From Paenochrobactrum pullorum (lineage in GTDB: Bacteria > Pseudomonadota > Alphaproteobacteria > Rhizobiales > Rhizobiaceae), in contig NZ_JBHEEH010000013.1 in the NCBI RefSeq assembly GCF_041929845.1, positions 1-64,000 on the forward strand: DNA of 64,000 bases, read 5' to 3'. The notes beneath the pieces were generated by a model that was not told the DNA's origin, did no database searches, and worked only from the letters and a program-made list of their open reading frames with translations. The translations under genes and the position numbers were made by a program. This document shows positions 55,061 through 64,000 of this stretch, in pieces (positions within the stretch are counted from its first letter, which is position 1; every line of letters starts with the position of its first letter).

Positions 55061-56206
55061 TTAACGGGAATGAATTGTCCAAAAATCCTGCCAATCCTGA
55101 AGCTTCGCGTAATCGCTTTCAGCTGTTTCAGAATGCGGGACATGCATCTGATCCATGACTTTCACGATACCAGATACTTCGCCTTCAGGAATTTTGGCAT
55201 TCTTGTTGGAGGAGATTTTACCATCGGCCAACTGTGGTGCCATACCTTCTTCGGTCATGATATAATGAACGAAAAGCTTGGCTGCATTCGGGCTCTTGGT
55301 GCCAGCTGCAATTACGGCTACACGGGGAGTCAACTGACCGGCCCATGGCTGCATTCCAGCGCAGATACCCATTGTGTAGTCGTTTTTCTTAGCATCACGG
55401 AAGATCGATGTGCTCAAGAAGCCCATGAATGGCTTTTCCTGACCCTTGGCACCAACAATCGGGCCAACATCGGTGTCGGAACGCGTCACACTAGGACGGT
55501 TTTTGGCAAAACGCTTGACCCATTCAGCGGTTGCGCTTTTCTCGTCTGTTTTCAAAGGCTCACCGAAGAAATCTTCGTAAGCTTTAGCCATTGCGGCATC
55601 GTCATGTTCTGCGATTTGGTTGAACCAGAACATGGTTTCATTGCGCAGCAACGGATCAGGTATAGCCACACGGCCTTTCCAGTCTTCGGTGGTCAGCGCC
55701 CAGATATTATCAATCGGGCATTTATCGCCATGAACATCAGAATTATAGGCCCAAACCCAAGGATTAAGACTGGTGATAGCCGGATCTTGATATTCTGCCG
55801 GAATTTGATCTTTCAGATCCGGCGGCAGCCAGCTCAAACCTGCACCCTGAACGATAATTTCAGAGGTAACCGATGGCAGGTTGCTCATGTTGAAAACATC
55901 GGTGCGCACATTATTTGCTGCCGCTTCACGCAGGATAACCTGTTCCTGGTTCTGCCCGTTCATTTTCACGCCAGTTGCTTTTACACCGTATTTTTCGGTG
56001 AAAGCATCAGCCATAGCAACGATTTTACCGGTTGCATCAACAACGGTAATCGCCGGTTCTTTTTTCGCAGCTTCAATCAAAGCTTCGAGTGAATAATCAG
56101 CATCTTTGATGCCGATTTCGCCAGCAGGCTCAGCAAATGCTGCTGTGCCGGACAAAAGTGCTACGCTCAATGAGAGAGCAGCGATATTACGAATGGTCAA
56201 AGTCAT
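55061..56206 (-). CDS. Fe(III)/2-AEP-type ABC transporter substrate-binding protein (FbpA family)
   Basis: Start at ATG 56206, since GGAGGATAGA precedes it and upstream codons add no leader. 381 residues; signal peptide ending AFA. SBP_bac_8-type fold with NVRTDVFNMSNLPSV and GRVAIPDPLLRNETMFW. Periplasmic Fe3+-binders usually have a Tyr pair near the C-terminus; I do not find a convincing one, so a ligand other than ferric iron (phosphonate, thiamine-like, polyamine) is possible. Last gene of a permease-ATPase-SBP operon. Confidence 0.85.
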   Translation of the reverse strand: MTLTIRNIAALSLSVALLSGTAAFAEPAGEIGIKDADYSLEALIEAAKKEPAITVVDATGKIVAMADAFTEKYGVKATGVKMNGQNQEQVILREAAANNVRTDVFNMSNLPSVTSEIIVQGAGLSWLPPDLKDQIPAEYQDPAITSLNPWVWAYNSDVHGDKCPIDNIWALTTEDWKGRVAIPDPLLRNETMFWFNQIAEHDDAAMAKAYEDFFGEPLKTDEKSATAEWVKRFAKNRPSVTRSDTDVGPIVGAKGQEKPFMGFLSTSIFRDAKKNDYTMGICAGMQPWAGQLTPRVAVIAAGTKSPNAAKLFVHYIMTEEGMAPQLADGKISSNKNAKIPEGEVSGIVKVMDQMHVPHSETAESDYAKLQDWQDFWTIHSR

Positions 56207-56253
56207 TCTATCCTCCAGGGTTAAACGTAAATTCGAAAAGAGTTGCGCGGTTC

Positions 56254-57339
56254 TCAACCGCTTATGCGTTTGCCTTCACCGTCGAACACATGAATGTGGT
56301 TTGCTTCAACTGTGATCCAGATCTCTTCACCCGCCTTTTGTACGGGTGCTTCTGAAATGATTGCAAAATATTGCTCGCCGTCAGCGGACAATTCAACGAT
56401 CCAGCTACCGCCCGTCGGCACAACATCCACGATCTTGGCAAGGCAGCCACCATCAATTGCTTGAGCACTGATGCGTACGGATTCAGGACGGATACCAACG
56501 GAGCCAACCTTGGCCACATCGATTTTTTGTGCGGCCAAGAGGCTGCGAACCCATGCTGCCAATGCGCCTTTGTTGGTATCATTCAGCTCGGTGATATTGA
56601 TCGGCAGGTTACCGATAAATTCCGCCACAAAACGATTGGCCGGACGCTCATAAATATCGTCTGGTGTACCAAGCTGCTGTAATTCGCCTTCACTCATCAC
56701 CGCAATCGTGGTTGCAAGCGTCATTGCTTCCCACTGGTCATGGGTCACGAAAACAACTGTTGAACCCATTTCCTGATGGATACGCTTCAACTCCGCACGC
56801 ATTTCAAGGCGCAGTTTTGCATCCAGATTAGAAAGTGGTTCATCAAGCAGAATGATTTCAGGCTTCAAAGCGAGCATTCGGGCAAGAGCCACGCGCTGTT
56901 GCTGACCACCGGACATCTGCGCAGGTAAACGATCACGATAGCGCTCGATGCCAAGTTTTTGCAGTACGTCATTGATGATCTTTTCGCGTTCAGGCTTTGC
57001 AACTTTATGCAGTTTCAAACCGAATTCGACATTTTCCTCCACCGTCATATGCGGCCAGAGCGCATAATTCTGGAACACCAGACCCATACCGCGTTTTTCC
57101 GGCGGCAGATAAATGCCATCATCCACCGAGACGATCTTTTTGCCATCAACCAGAATTTGGCCTTCGGTTGGAAATTCCAATCCGGCAATCATCCGCAAGG
57201 TGGTGGTTTTACCACAACCGGACGGGCCCAGCAGGCACAGAAATTCAGATTTTGGAATTTCCAGTGTTAATTTTTCAACTGCGGCGCGGGTGGCTTTGCC
57301 GTAGCTTTTTCTGATATCGCGAAGTGTAATACTCGACAT
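56254..57339 (-). CDS. ABC transporter ATPase (FbpC/PotA-like)
   Basis: 361 residues. Walker A GPSGCGKTT, Q-loop GLVFQNYALWPH, signature MSGGQQQRVALARM, Walker [15 protein letters not shown] and a TOBE domain at the C-terminus. It starts at the permease stop (57339 shared). Supplies energy for the two-domain permease. Confidence 0.94.
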   Translation of the reverse strand: MSSITLRDIRKSYGKATRAAVEKLTLEIPKSEFLCLLGPSGCGKTTTLRMIAGLEFPTEGQILVDGKKIVSVDDGIYLPPEKRGMGLVFQNYALWPHMTVEENVEFGLKLHKVAKPEREKIINDVLQKLGIERYRDRLPAQMSGGQQQRVALARMLALKPEIILLDEPLSNLDAKLRLEMRAELKRIHQEMGSTVVFVTHDQWEAMTLATTIAVMSEGELQQLGTPDDIYERPANRFVAEFIGNLPINITELNDTNKGALAAWVRSLLAAQKIDVAKVGSVGIRPESVRISAQAIDGGCLAKIVDVVPTGGSWIVELSADGEQYFAIISEAPVQKAGEEIWITVEANHIHVFDGEGKRISG

Positions 57340-59135
57340 TATTTGCCTCCCAATCCGTCAGATAATTTACTGTTGGTGAGTTTTTGAACGATGATCGTGC
57401 CGCCAAAAGCGATCACACAAATCATCAAGACGACAGCATTGGCAGCCTGAGAATAGCTGTAATCAACAAGGCGCAATGCATAAGTGGTGAGAACGTCAGT
57501 ACCCGGAACGGCCAGCACGACAACAAGGCTTAAACCTTTGATGCCGGAGATAAATGGCAGCAGAATTCCGGAAACAAGCGAACCTTTTTGAATAGGTGCA
57601 ACGATGGAAACCAAGCGTCTCCAGAAGCCGGCACCCACAATCTGGCCTGCTTCTTCCGGTGCTTTACCAAGTTGCATCATCGCGGAAATACCAGCGCGTG
57701 ATGCAAATGGCATCTGATCGGCAAGAATGGCCAGAACCAGCAGAATTGGCGTGCCGTAAAGTGCCGGTAACGGACCACGCTGCACGGCAAACATGGTCAG
57801 ATAAGCAGCGGCAAAAGCAATGCCCGGAACCAGATATGGCAGGAATGTTACCTGACGCAGGAATGTGCCAAGTAAAGTCAGCGGTGTACGGGCGACGACA
57901 TAGCCAACCAACAGACCAAGCAAACCAGCACCCAATGCCGCCGAACCAACAATCCAAAGCGTGTTCCATGTTGCACGCCAGAATTCACCGGTGAGCAAAA
58001 TGCCGTGGCTCATTGCCGTTGTTTTCAGATCACTGCCGATCCAGAAATCAAGCGTGAAATTATTCAATGCAAATACACCCGGCACGCGCATGATGGTAGT
58101 GAGGAAGAGCGCCATCAACGGAATGAACGCACTGATGATGAACATAAACATCGCAAAACTAAAGGCCGGAATGCGGAAACGTCCGAGTTCTGTTTGACGG
58201 TTCATCGAGCCTTTATTGCCGATGGTTACAAAACGACGAGCTTCTTTAAGCAAATACATGTCGAGGAAAATCGAGATACTGCCCAAGATTACAATGGTTG
58301 CCGCCAAAACCGCGCTCATACCAGCCTGACTGGTTGAAATTGCACGGAAAAGCGAAGTCGCCAACACATCAAAACCAACCGGCACACCCAGAATATAGGC
58401 CACACCAAAATCGCCCAAACATTTGGCAAAAATAAGCGTTGCGGCAGAAACGATAGACGGCATCATCAATGGCAAAATAATACGACGTGCGATCAACAAT
58501 TTTCCTGCCCCCATAATACGGGCGGAATCTTCCAGCGTTGAATCAAACTGACGCAGTGCATTACCAAAAAGCAGGATGACAAATGGCGTATAATGCATCG
58601 CCAAAATCAGCATTATCGGCAGCATACCATAGGCCAACCAATCCGGCGGGGCAAAGCCCAAAGCCTCCATCCAGCTTGGCTGACCACCCGTGGTGCGGTT
58701 TTTAAAAAGCGTCAGCCATGCAAGCGCGAATGTCCATGATGGCAGCATATAAGGCACAATCAAAGCGGTGGAAAACCACTTTTTGCCCGGCAAATTGGTG
58801 CGGCTTAAAAGCCATGCCAAAGGAATACCGGTTGCAAGGGCAAAGAGAATAGAGCCGAGAGCAATGATGGCTGTGTTCCACAACGGGCGCCAGAAAATAT
58901 CGGTCGAAATCGGCGAAAATAATGCGCGATTGATATAATAGAAGGTCAGTTCACCAATCTGCTGGCCAGAACGGGCGCGATCTGCAAACTGCACCAGCAC
59001 CGCATCAGATAATAGCAGCACAATTGGTGCGACAATCAGATAGGCAAAAACAACAGACAATACGATCCCGATCAATGTTGTCGGGTCGGAATTGTAGACC
59101 TTATGTTTATATAACAGGTTCTTGTAATAACTCAT
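57339..59135 (-). CDS. Fused two-domain ABC permease (FbpB-like)
   Basis: 598 residues and about twelve helices in two repeats, each with an EAA-type loop (EDSARIMGAGKLLIARRIILPLM near 210-232 and EEAGQIVGAGFWRRLVSIVAPI near 490-510). A single chain thus provides both membrane subunits, as in FbpB/AfuB. First gene of the operon: its 5' region (59136-59315) is free of genes. Confidence 0.94.
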   Translation of the reverse strand: MSYYKNLLYKHKVYNSDPTTLIGIVLSVVFAYLIVAPIVLLLSDAVLVQFADRARSGQQIGELTFYYINRALFSPISTDIFWRPLWNTAIIALGSILFALATGIPLAWLLSRTNLPGKKWFSTALIVPYMLPSWTFALAWLTLFKNRTTGGQPSWMEALGFAPPDWLAYGMLPIMLILAMHYTPFVILLFGNALRQFDSTLEDSARIMGAGKLLIARRIILPLMMPSIVSAATLIFAKCLGDFGVAYILGVPVGFDVLATSLFRAISTSQAGMSAVLAATIVILGSISIFLDMYLLKEARRFVTIGNKGSMNRQTELGRFRIPAFSFAMFMFIISAFIPLMALFLTTIMRVPGVFALNNFTLDFWIGSDLKTTAMSHGILLTGEFWRATWNTLWIVGSAALGAGLLGLLVGYVVARTPLTLLGTFLRQVTFLPYLVPGIAFAAAYLTMFAVQRGPLPALYGTPILLVLAILADQMPFASRAGISAMMQLGKAPEEAGQIVGAGFWRRLVSIVAPIQKGSLVSGILLPFISGIKGLSLVVVLAVPGTDVLTTYALRLVDYSYSQAANAVVLMICVIAFGGTIIVQKLTNSKLSDGLGGK

Positions 59136-59315
59136 GGTTTCTCCACTTTGAGCCGAGGCTCCCCGTACAACCTTCCCCGATTTTTAAACGGTAGAGTTTC
59201 AAAAGGTTTGATGCTCGCTTGGTGCAGCAATTGTTGCCTTATTCTGCGCTTGGCCTTGCCCTATATATCGAGCTTTGAAATTGACTTTTACCTGACATAT
59301 CCACGCTTGATAAAC

Positions 59316-60299
59316 TCATGGAAGCACTGCCCCCGCTTGTTCATTTACCTCGCGCACCACAGACCATGCGGGTGCGTATTCAATGGGTATAAAATGATCA
59401 TCTCCCTGAAATTCAGCTTTCATTTCAGGCGTAAATGTAAAATTGAAAAAACAGTGTTTCATCTTGCTCACCAATGATGGTGCAAGATTATGGGCATAGG
59501 CAAAAGATGATGTCGGAAAAAGATCGCTTTGATAAATAAGGCGCACGGCATCGCGTTTAACAAGGCCGCGCTCGATCATTCGCTCCAGCACATCGGAAGC
59601 AACTGCTGCCATATCATAATCACCGGCCACAACACCGAGTACTGATTTATCATGACCACCGGACATGATCGGCGCATAGTCCTGCACTGGTGTCAGTCCG
59701 TGTTTGGGAAACAAAGCGCGTGGTGCCACATTGCCGGAATTGGAAAAAAGCGAAGCATGGGCAATGCGCTTGCCTTTCAAATCGCTCAAATCTTTATAAG
59801 GACTGTCGGCACGGACAACCGCCACCAAACGGTAGCCACGCATTTCATTGCCGGTTCCTTTCGCTGCGAAAGGAACGGCACCCGCGCGGTTCACTGCCTC
59901 GATGGTAGGCCCTGTTGAAAATCCGGCAAAATGCAACCGCCCGGAACGCATCGCTTCAATTTCATCCGCGCTAGACTGGATCGGATAATAGACGATCTGA
60001 CGTCCCAGACAGGCTTCAAGATGCTGCGTAAAAGGTTTGAACAAACGGGCATAAACGGCCGGATCTTCAATTGGCGTATAGGCCCAAACAAGGGTTTGCG
60101 GATCACGCCATTGGGATGGATCTTTGGGTGCATCGGCGACAAGATCATTATTCTCGTCGCAATAACGCTCGTCAAGCGCACCGCGATTAGCGCATGCGTT
60201 ATCAGTCGCAGAAGCAATGCTTAACTGCGCGCCCAATATCGCTGTCAATATAGCAACGCCCGTGTGGCATGCCATTTTGCGCCAGAACATTTCTTCCAC
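59316..60299 (-). CDS. PhnD-like phosphate/phosphonate-type binding protein, orphan
   Basis: 327 residues (GTG 60299; ATG 60290 is an alternative). Signal peptide ending near ASA. SBP_PhnD-type core: VWAYTPIEDPAVYARLFKPF, LHFAGFSTGPTIEA and DLKGKRIAHASLFSNSG. No PhnC/PhnE genes are adjacent, so it either works with a distant transporter or feeds a sensor. It is divergent from the two-component genes (98 bp gap), making sensory coupling a fair hypothesis. Confidence 0.85.
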   Translation of the reverse strand: MEEMFWRKMACHTGVAILTAILGAQLSIASATDNACANRGALDERYCDENNDLVADAPKDPSQWRDPQTLVWAYTPIEDPAVYARLFKPFTQHLEACLGRQIVYYPIQSSADEIEAMRSGRLHFAGFSTGPTIEAVNRAGAVPFAAKGTGNEMRGYRLVAVVRADSPYKDLSDLKGKRIAHASLFSNSGNVAPRALFPKHGLTPVQDYAPIMSGGHDKSVLGVVAGDYDMAAVASDVLERMIERGLVKRDAVRLIYQSDLFPTSSFAYAHNLAPSLVSKMKHCFFNFTFTPEMKAEFQGDDHFIPIEYAPAWSVVREVNEQAGAVLP

Positions 60300-60328
60300 C
60301 CAAACCCGTTTTTATGTTAGTGTTTAAT

Positions 60329-60353
60329 ATTGGTATCTAAAAACAATACCAAT
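60329..60353. promoter_or_regulatory. 8-bp dyad in the PhnD-TctD divergent region
   Basis: ATTGGTAT (60329-60336) / ATACCAAT (60346-60353), exact, 9-bp gap, in a 98-bp region between divergent genes. A response-regulator or other dimer site for both directions is likely. Confidence 0.6.
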
Positions 60354-60397
60354 TCTTCCTGTCAGAATCCTGTCATCATGGAAACTTTACATCTCTC

Positions 60398-61069
60398 ATG
60401 CGCATCCTTCTCATAGAAGACACCATCGATATTGCCTTTGCGATTGCCTCAAAGTTAGAAAAAGAAGGCTATCAGGTCACCTCTGTTTATGATGGTGCTG
60501 AAGGTGAGGATTTGGCTGTAAACGGCTCATTTGACTTGGTTGTACTGGATATTAATCTGCCCGGTCGTGACGGTTTTGAGATATTGCGCAGTATGCGGGA
60601 GCATTCTTTATCCTCTCCGGTTTTGGTCATCACAGCGCGCAACCAAATTACTGATAAAATCGATTTGTTAGAGCTTGGTGCAGACGATTATTTGGTCAAA
60701 CCTTTTGATCTGCGCGAGCTTGTCGCGCGAATCCGTGCTGTTGCCAGACGTCATATGGGCGTGGCACAACCCCTCATCCGCATCGGCGATCTAACCATCA
60801 ATTTGAGCCAGCGCTCGGTGATGCAAGGTGATGAGCCTTTGGATTTCGGCAAGCGCGAATTTGACGTTTTGGAAATGCTTGTGACACGTTTTAACGTCAC
60901 AGTTCCAAAAGACATGCTGGTGCTAAAACTTTTTGGCCATGAAGATACCGGCACGCCCAATGCTATTGAATTGCTGATTTCACGCGTTCGCAAAAAACTT
61001 GAAAATAGCGAATTGGAAATCGTCACGCAGCGCAGTGTTGGCTATTTATTACGCCTCAAAACAACCTAG
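60398..61069 (+). CDS. OmpR/PhoB-type response regulator (TctD-like)
   Basis: 223 residues. Receiver with acidic residues E7, D8, phosphorylation site D51 in VVLDINLPG, Thr in VITARN and Lys in LVKPFDLREL; winged-helix C-terminal domain (DFGKREFDVLEMLV, ELLISRVRKKLE, TQRSVGYLLRL). Its stop shares bases with the kinase GTG. Likely regulates the divergent PhnD gene and the third binding protein. Confidence 0.93.
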   Translation: MRILLIEDTIDIAFAIASKLEKEGYQVTSVYDGAEGEDLAVNGSFDLVVLDINLPGRDGFEILRSMREHSLSSPVLVITARNQITDKIDLLELGADDYLVKPFDLRELVARIRAVARRHMGVAQPLIRIGDLTINLSQRSVMQGDEPLDFGKREFDVLEMLVTRFNVTVPKDMLVLKLFGHEDTGTPNAIELLISRVRKKLENSELEIVTQRSVGYLLRLKTT

Positions 61070-62487
61070 TGCCGATGCTGTCACTCGCTGCAAATTTTAA
61101 AACCAATAAAGAATATTCTATCCAACGCCGCATTATGGTCAGCGGTGGGCTGACATTGCTTGCGGTTACAATTGCTTTGTTTTTTCTTGGCCGCCTTTAC
61201 GCGCAGCGTGCTGCTGATGAAGCATTTGACCGTGTGCTCGGAGCGGCTGCCCTTTCCATTGCCGACACGATTACATTGCAAGACGGTGCATTAAGTGTCG
61301 ACCTGCCCCACTCCGCTTTTGCTATTTTGGGAACGTCTCGGCTCAACCGAATTTTTTACCGCGTCGTCACACCTGATGGAAACCTGCTGACAGGTTCCCC
61401 CATTTTAGGACTGGAATTACCGCATGGCACCAATAATCACTTAAGCCTCAGCGATAGTGTTTATCGTGGTGAAAAAATTCGCATTGCAGCGGTCGCGCGT
61501 TATCATAGTGATGCCAAAGGTGGCGGCTGGGTTGATGTGCTGGTGGGCGAAACACGTGAAGCGCGCGACCAACTCACCTTACAATTAAGCCTTAATACAA
61601 TTCTGCCGGTTTTAGGTGTAGCACTTTTGGCGCTCGCCCTCATTTGGTTTGCTGTACGGTTAGCCTTCCGGCCATTGCACAGCGTCGAAGCCAATCTGCG
61701 TCAACGCTCATCCGCTGATCTTAATCCTGTTTCCGGTTCTATTCCTAAAGAAGTCAGCGCGCTTGTTTCCGCATTGAATGACTTTATGGCACGCCTCAAC
61801 AGTTTGCTGGATGGCTTGAAACTGGTGACAGCCGATGCCGCGCATCAAATGCGCACACCTTTGACAGCCTTGCGCGCTTTGACCGAATTATCGCTGGAAG
61901 AAACAGACGCCAAACGGCGGCATGAAATTCTCACCCGAATTCATGCCAATTCCATCAGTGCCAGCCTGCTCGCCAACCAGCTTTTATCTGAAGCCACAAC
62001 CCTTCACAGTATCCAATCGCGTAAACTAGAGCTGATTGATCTGTTACAAGTGGTACAGGAGGCTATTCGGCGTTTGCGCACAGAAGGTAATTATCAAAGC
62101 TTACAAAAAACCATCACCCTAGAGGTAGCGCAAAAAGCTTTTTATCTTTATGGCGAGCCGATCAGTTTACGTGAAATGATCCGCAATATCATTGAAAATG
62201 CACTGATCCACGCACCAGGCCCGATTGATATCAGCCTGAGCGAGCAGGACGAGCTCATTACTCTTGGCGTCCATGACAGAGGTTCTGGCTTTACCTCGGA
62301 AATGAAGGAGCGCGCCTTTGAGCGTTTTGTGCGTGCAGATCAATCCAAACCGGGTTCCGGTCTTGGGCTTTCAATTGCCAAAATGGTAGTCGTCGCACTT
62401 GGCGGGCATATAGAATTGCAAGATCGTGACGGGGGCGGAACCAGTGTTATGGTCATATTACCGGCTGCACATCCAGAGGCGGAATGA
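61069..62487 (+). CDS. Sensor histidine kinase (TctE-like)
   Basis: 472 residues (GTG 61069, ATG 61075 also possible). Two membrane helices (~24-45 and ~170-192) frame a periplasmic 2CSK_N-type sensing domain; HAMP-like region; H-box ADAAHQMRTPLTALRA; ATPase domain with N-box NIIENALIHA, GSGFTSEM and GSGLGLSIAK. TctE kinases sense substrate with periplasmic binding proteins, one of which is encoded next. Confidence 0.93.
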   Translation: MPMLSLAANFKTNKEYSIQRRIMVSGGLTLLAVTIALFFLGRLYAQRAADEAFDRVLGAAALSIADTITLQDGALSVDLPHSAFAILGTSRLNRIFYRVVTPDGNLLTGSPILGLELPHGTNNHLSLSDSVYRGEKIRIAAVARYHSDAKGGGWVDVLVGETREARDQLTLQLSLNTILPVLGVALLALALIWFAVRLAFRPLHSVEANLRQRSSADLNPVSGSIPKEVSALVSALNDFMARLNSLLDGLKLVTADAAHQMRTPLTALRALTELSLEETDAKRRHEILTRIHANSISASLLANQLLSEATTLHSIQSRKLELIDLLQVVQEAIRRLRTEGNYQSLQKTITLEVAQKAFYLYGEPISLREMIRNIIENALIHAPGPIDISLSEQDELITLGVHDRGSGFTSEMKERAFERFVRADQSKPGSGLGLSIAKMVVVALGGHIELQDRDGGGTSVMVILPAAHPEAE

Positions 62488-63494
62488 TGCGATATTTTTT
62501 ATCCATTTTGCTCAGTAGTTTATTCCTGACATCTTTTGCCATCGCACAAAATAGTACATCAACCAAAACAGAATTGTTAATTGTAGGTGACATCGCACCG
62601 GAAACAATCGCACCGGTTATTGAAGGTCTGGATCAAAAGCTATCAACCGTTGCAATCAAATATCAACAAGTCAGACCAAGCGAATGGACATCCAGACTGC
62701 TGGCCGGCGCAGAGGCTGCCAATAATGCTGATTTGATTATTTTCTCGACGCCTGATCTGGCCGTACTTATTGCAAATGAAGGGACTGCTCAACAACATAG
62801 CACAATCACCCGCAATGCAAATTTGCCTTCGCAAGCTCATTGGCGCAACGAATTATTCAGTATCGGCTTTGATCCGGCGGTCAGTATTATCAGGCGCAGT
62901 TCTCTCGATAATGAGCTGCCCACGACACGCATTGAGTTAGCGCGCCTAATGGAGCAAAATCCGCAAAGGTTCCAGCGTCGTGTCGGTCTCGTCAATATCG
63001 GCATTGATAATGGCAGCTATACATTGGCGGCTCAGGATTCTATCCGCTCGCCGCTTTTCTGGCGCATCGTGCGGGCTTTTGGTGCCTCACAAGCCCGTAT
63101 CTATGACGACAATGAAGAATTGCTGCAAGCCTTATCCGATGGCCGCATTGATCTGGCCTATAATGTGCCGTTGTCTTACATCACCAAATGGCCACATAAT
63201 GCAGAAGAACTGACCGTTATTTTGCCACGTGATTATGTGGTGGCTTTACCGTGGACAGCGCTTATTCCGGAAAAAAGCAAGAAAGTCTCGGAAGCAGAGC
63301 AGGCAATCACTTTCCTGTTGTCACCTGCCGGACAAGCTATTCTGCAGCAAACCGGACTCGTTTCTGCCACCAGCCCATCCAATCTTGCCTCACTACAACC
63401 CGTTGAGCTGGGGCCGGAATTGCTCGTTTATTTAGATGGTCTCAAACGCAGTCGCTTTCTGGATACATGGTTCCAACTCGTGGTACATGAATGA
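62484..63494 (+). CDS. Periplasmic solute-binding protein coupled to the two-component system
   Basis: 336 residues; signal peptide ending IAQ (residues ~1-21). SBP_bac_11/FbpA-type fold suggested by FSTPDLAVLIANEGTAQQ, SPLFWRIVRAFGASQARIYD and LAYNVPLSYITKWP. Its ATG overlaps the kinase stop (ATGA), so the three genes form one transcript, as in three-component sensing systems. Ligand unknown. Confidence 0.83.
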   Translation: MMRYFLSILLSSLFLTSFAIAQNSTSTKTELLIVGDIAPETIAPVIEGLDQKLSTVAIKYQQVRPSEWTSRLLAGAEAANNADLIIFSTPDLAVLIANEGTAQQHSTITRNANLPSQAHWRNELFSIGFDPAVSIIRRSSLDNELPTTRIELARLMEQNPQRFQRRVGLVNIGIDNGSYTLAAQDSIRSPLFWRIVRAFGASQARIYDDNEELLQALSDGRIDLAYNVPLSYITKWPHNAEELTVILPRDYVVALPWTALIPEKSKKVSEAEQAITFLLSPAGQAILQQTGLVSATSPSNLASLQPVELGPELLVYLDGLKRSRFLDTWFQLVVHE

Positions 63495-63715
63495 ATTGAG
63501 GGAAACAAAAGCTTCCTTCGAATATTGACTTAAAACTCTTTTCGCAGCGCTGTGTCGGGCGAGAGTTTTGCGGCGCAAAAGCTGCAATAATTACGGCACC
63601 AGCTGTCCAGAAAATCGAGTTAAGCTCGCCCTTTTTAGGATGTGGACCTGATCAAACAATTGTCTTTATTGAGTGTTTTTATTGATTTTAGATTTTGACA
63701 TTAGGGAGGCTTATT

Positions 63716-64000
63716 ATGAGCGATCTGTTCTGGCTTTCAGATGCTGCATGGAATACAATCGAACCACATTTACCCAAGAACCAACCCGGAGCTTATCTTA
63801 TAAAAACCTTTGGCTTCTTGAGATACAAAGAAGCTGTTACCCAGCACTGTTAACTGCGGGGTTGCGGCGTATTTGGCATCGTATATTTGAGACGATGGCA
63901 GCCAGCGGTCCGGTTCCACAAGAGCTTTCCATAGATAGCACACACGTCAAAGCGCACCGTTCGGCACAAGGCTCAAAAGAGAGGCGTGGACGCAAGCGAT
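63716..64000 (+). mobile_element. IS5-family (IS427-type) transposase remnant, cut by the window edge
   Basis: ATG 63716 with AGGGAGG (63703-63709) begins MSDLFWLSDAAWNTIEPHLP, the standard IS427-group transposase start, but the frame turns foreign after NQPGA and stops at 63853. From about 63847 a different frame reads LRRIWHRIFETMAASGPVPQ then LSIDSTHVKAHRSAQGS, the middle of the same family with the first catalytic Asp. A segment of roughly 40-60 residues between these is missing, so the element is broken here. The right part is beyond the window. Confidence 0.85.

Noticed and set aside
55025..56092. A 355-codon open frame on the plus strand
   Set aside because: It lies fully antisense to the Fbp-type binding-protein gene, lacks a ribosome site and has no recognisable domain; it is an artefact of codon bias in that gene.
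1..64000. tRNA, rRNA, CRISPR or phage genes
   Set aside because: No cloverleaf-like segments, rRNA stretches, spaced repeats or phage-type genes were seen on either strand.

Overview
The window looks like a chromosomal segment of an alphaproteobacterium, most likely a Hyphomicrobiales (Brucellaceae/Bartonellaceae-type) organism with moderate GC (mid-40s per cent by eye, not counted). Supporting this are a RegB/RegA (ActS/ActR) redox two-component pair, a small class I cytochrome c, Fbp- and Ugp-type ABC transporters and several FecI/FecR/TonB-receptor units. Glutamate decarboxylase beside a bile-salt-hydrolase/penicillin-acylase family enzyme, plus many uptake systems, fits a host-associated (gut-like) or acid-exposed lifestyle; that is inference. 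No rRNA, tRNA or CRISPR array was seen.

Layout. 1-2.0 kb: a six-helix membrane protein of unknown function and a small MscS-type channel. 2.5-5.5 kb: glutamate decarboxylase and a linear-amide C-N hydrolase. 5.5-10 kb: a FecI sigma / FecR anti-sigma / STN-type TonB receptor unit, followed upstream by a decayed ABC exporter (10.2-11.2 kb) and degenerate DNA. 11.7-17.7 kb: a lipid-like biosynthetic island, with an F390-synthetase/PaaK-like adenylating enzyme, an MBL-fold hydrolase, an extended SDR and a KAS III-like condensing enzyme tightly coupled on the minus strand, and a PAP2 phosphatase plus a fatty-acid-hydroxylase-family membrane enzyme divergent on the plus strand. I know no product for this set; it is the best candidate for an undescribed system here. 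17.8-20.7 kb: an L,D-transpeptidase lipoprotein and regBA. 20.9-24.6 kb: cytochrome c followed by a copper-handling operon (DUF2946, YcnI/DUF1775, CopC-CopD fusion, copper-uptake-associated protein), convergent with a second TonB receptor / FecR / sigma unit (24.6-28.7 kb).

28.9-40.4 kb: a Dpp/Opp-type ABC transporter in one operon with a short hydantoinase/oxoprolinase and two DUF917 proteins, divergent from a large ATP-binding LuxR/MalT-like regulator. 40.5-47.4 kb: a complete ugp-type glycerol-3-phosphate/glycerophosphodiester system (ugpB-A-E-Q, a HAD phosphatase, ugpC) divergent from a SorC-family regulator. 47.4-53.7 kb: an aldehyde dehydrogenase plus a 3-hydroxyisobutyrate-dehydrogenase-type reductase, divergent from a DUF3100 two-protein membrane system, an M20 amidohydrolase and a LysR regulator. 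53.8-54.8 kb: a luciferase-like monooxygenase. 55-63.5 kb: an Fbp-type ABC transporter in the order permease-ATPase-binding protein, an orphan PhnD-like binding protein, and a divergent TctD/TctE-like two-component pair coupled to another binding protein. The right edge holds a broken IS5-family transposase.

Taken together, the region is an accessory/nutrient-acquisition zone: metal uptake (two ECF units, copper, Fbp-type), organic nitrogen and phosphorus scavenging, and one lipid-type biosynthesis locus, with decay (ABC pseudogene, IS remnant, degenerate stretches) at several joins.
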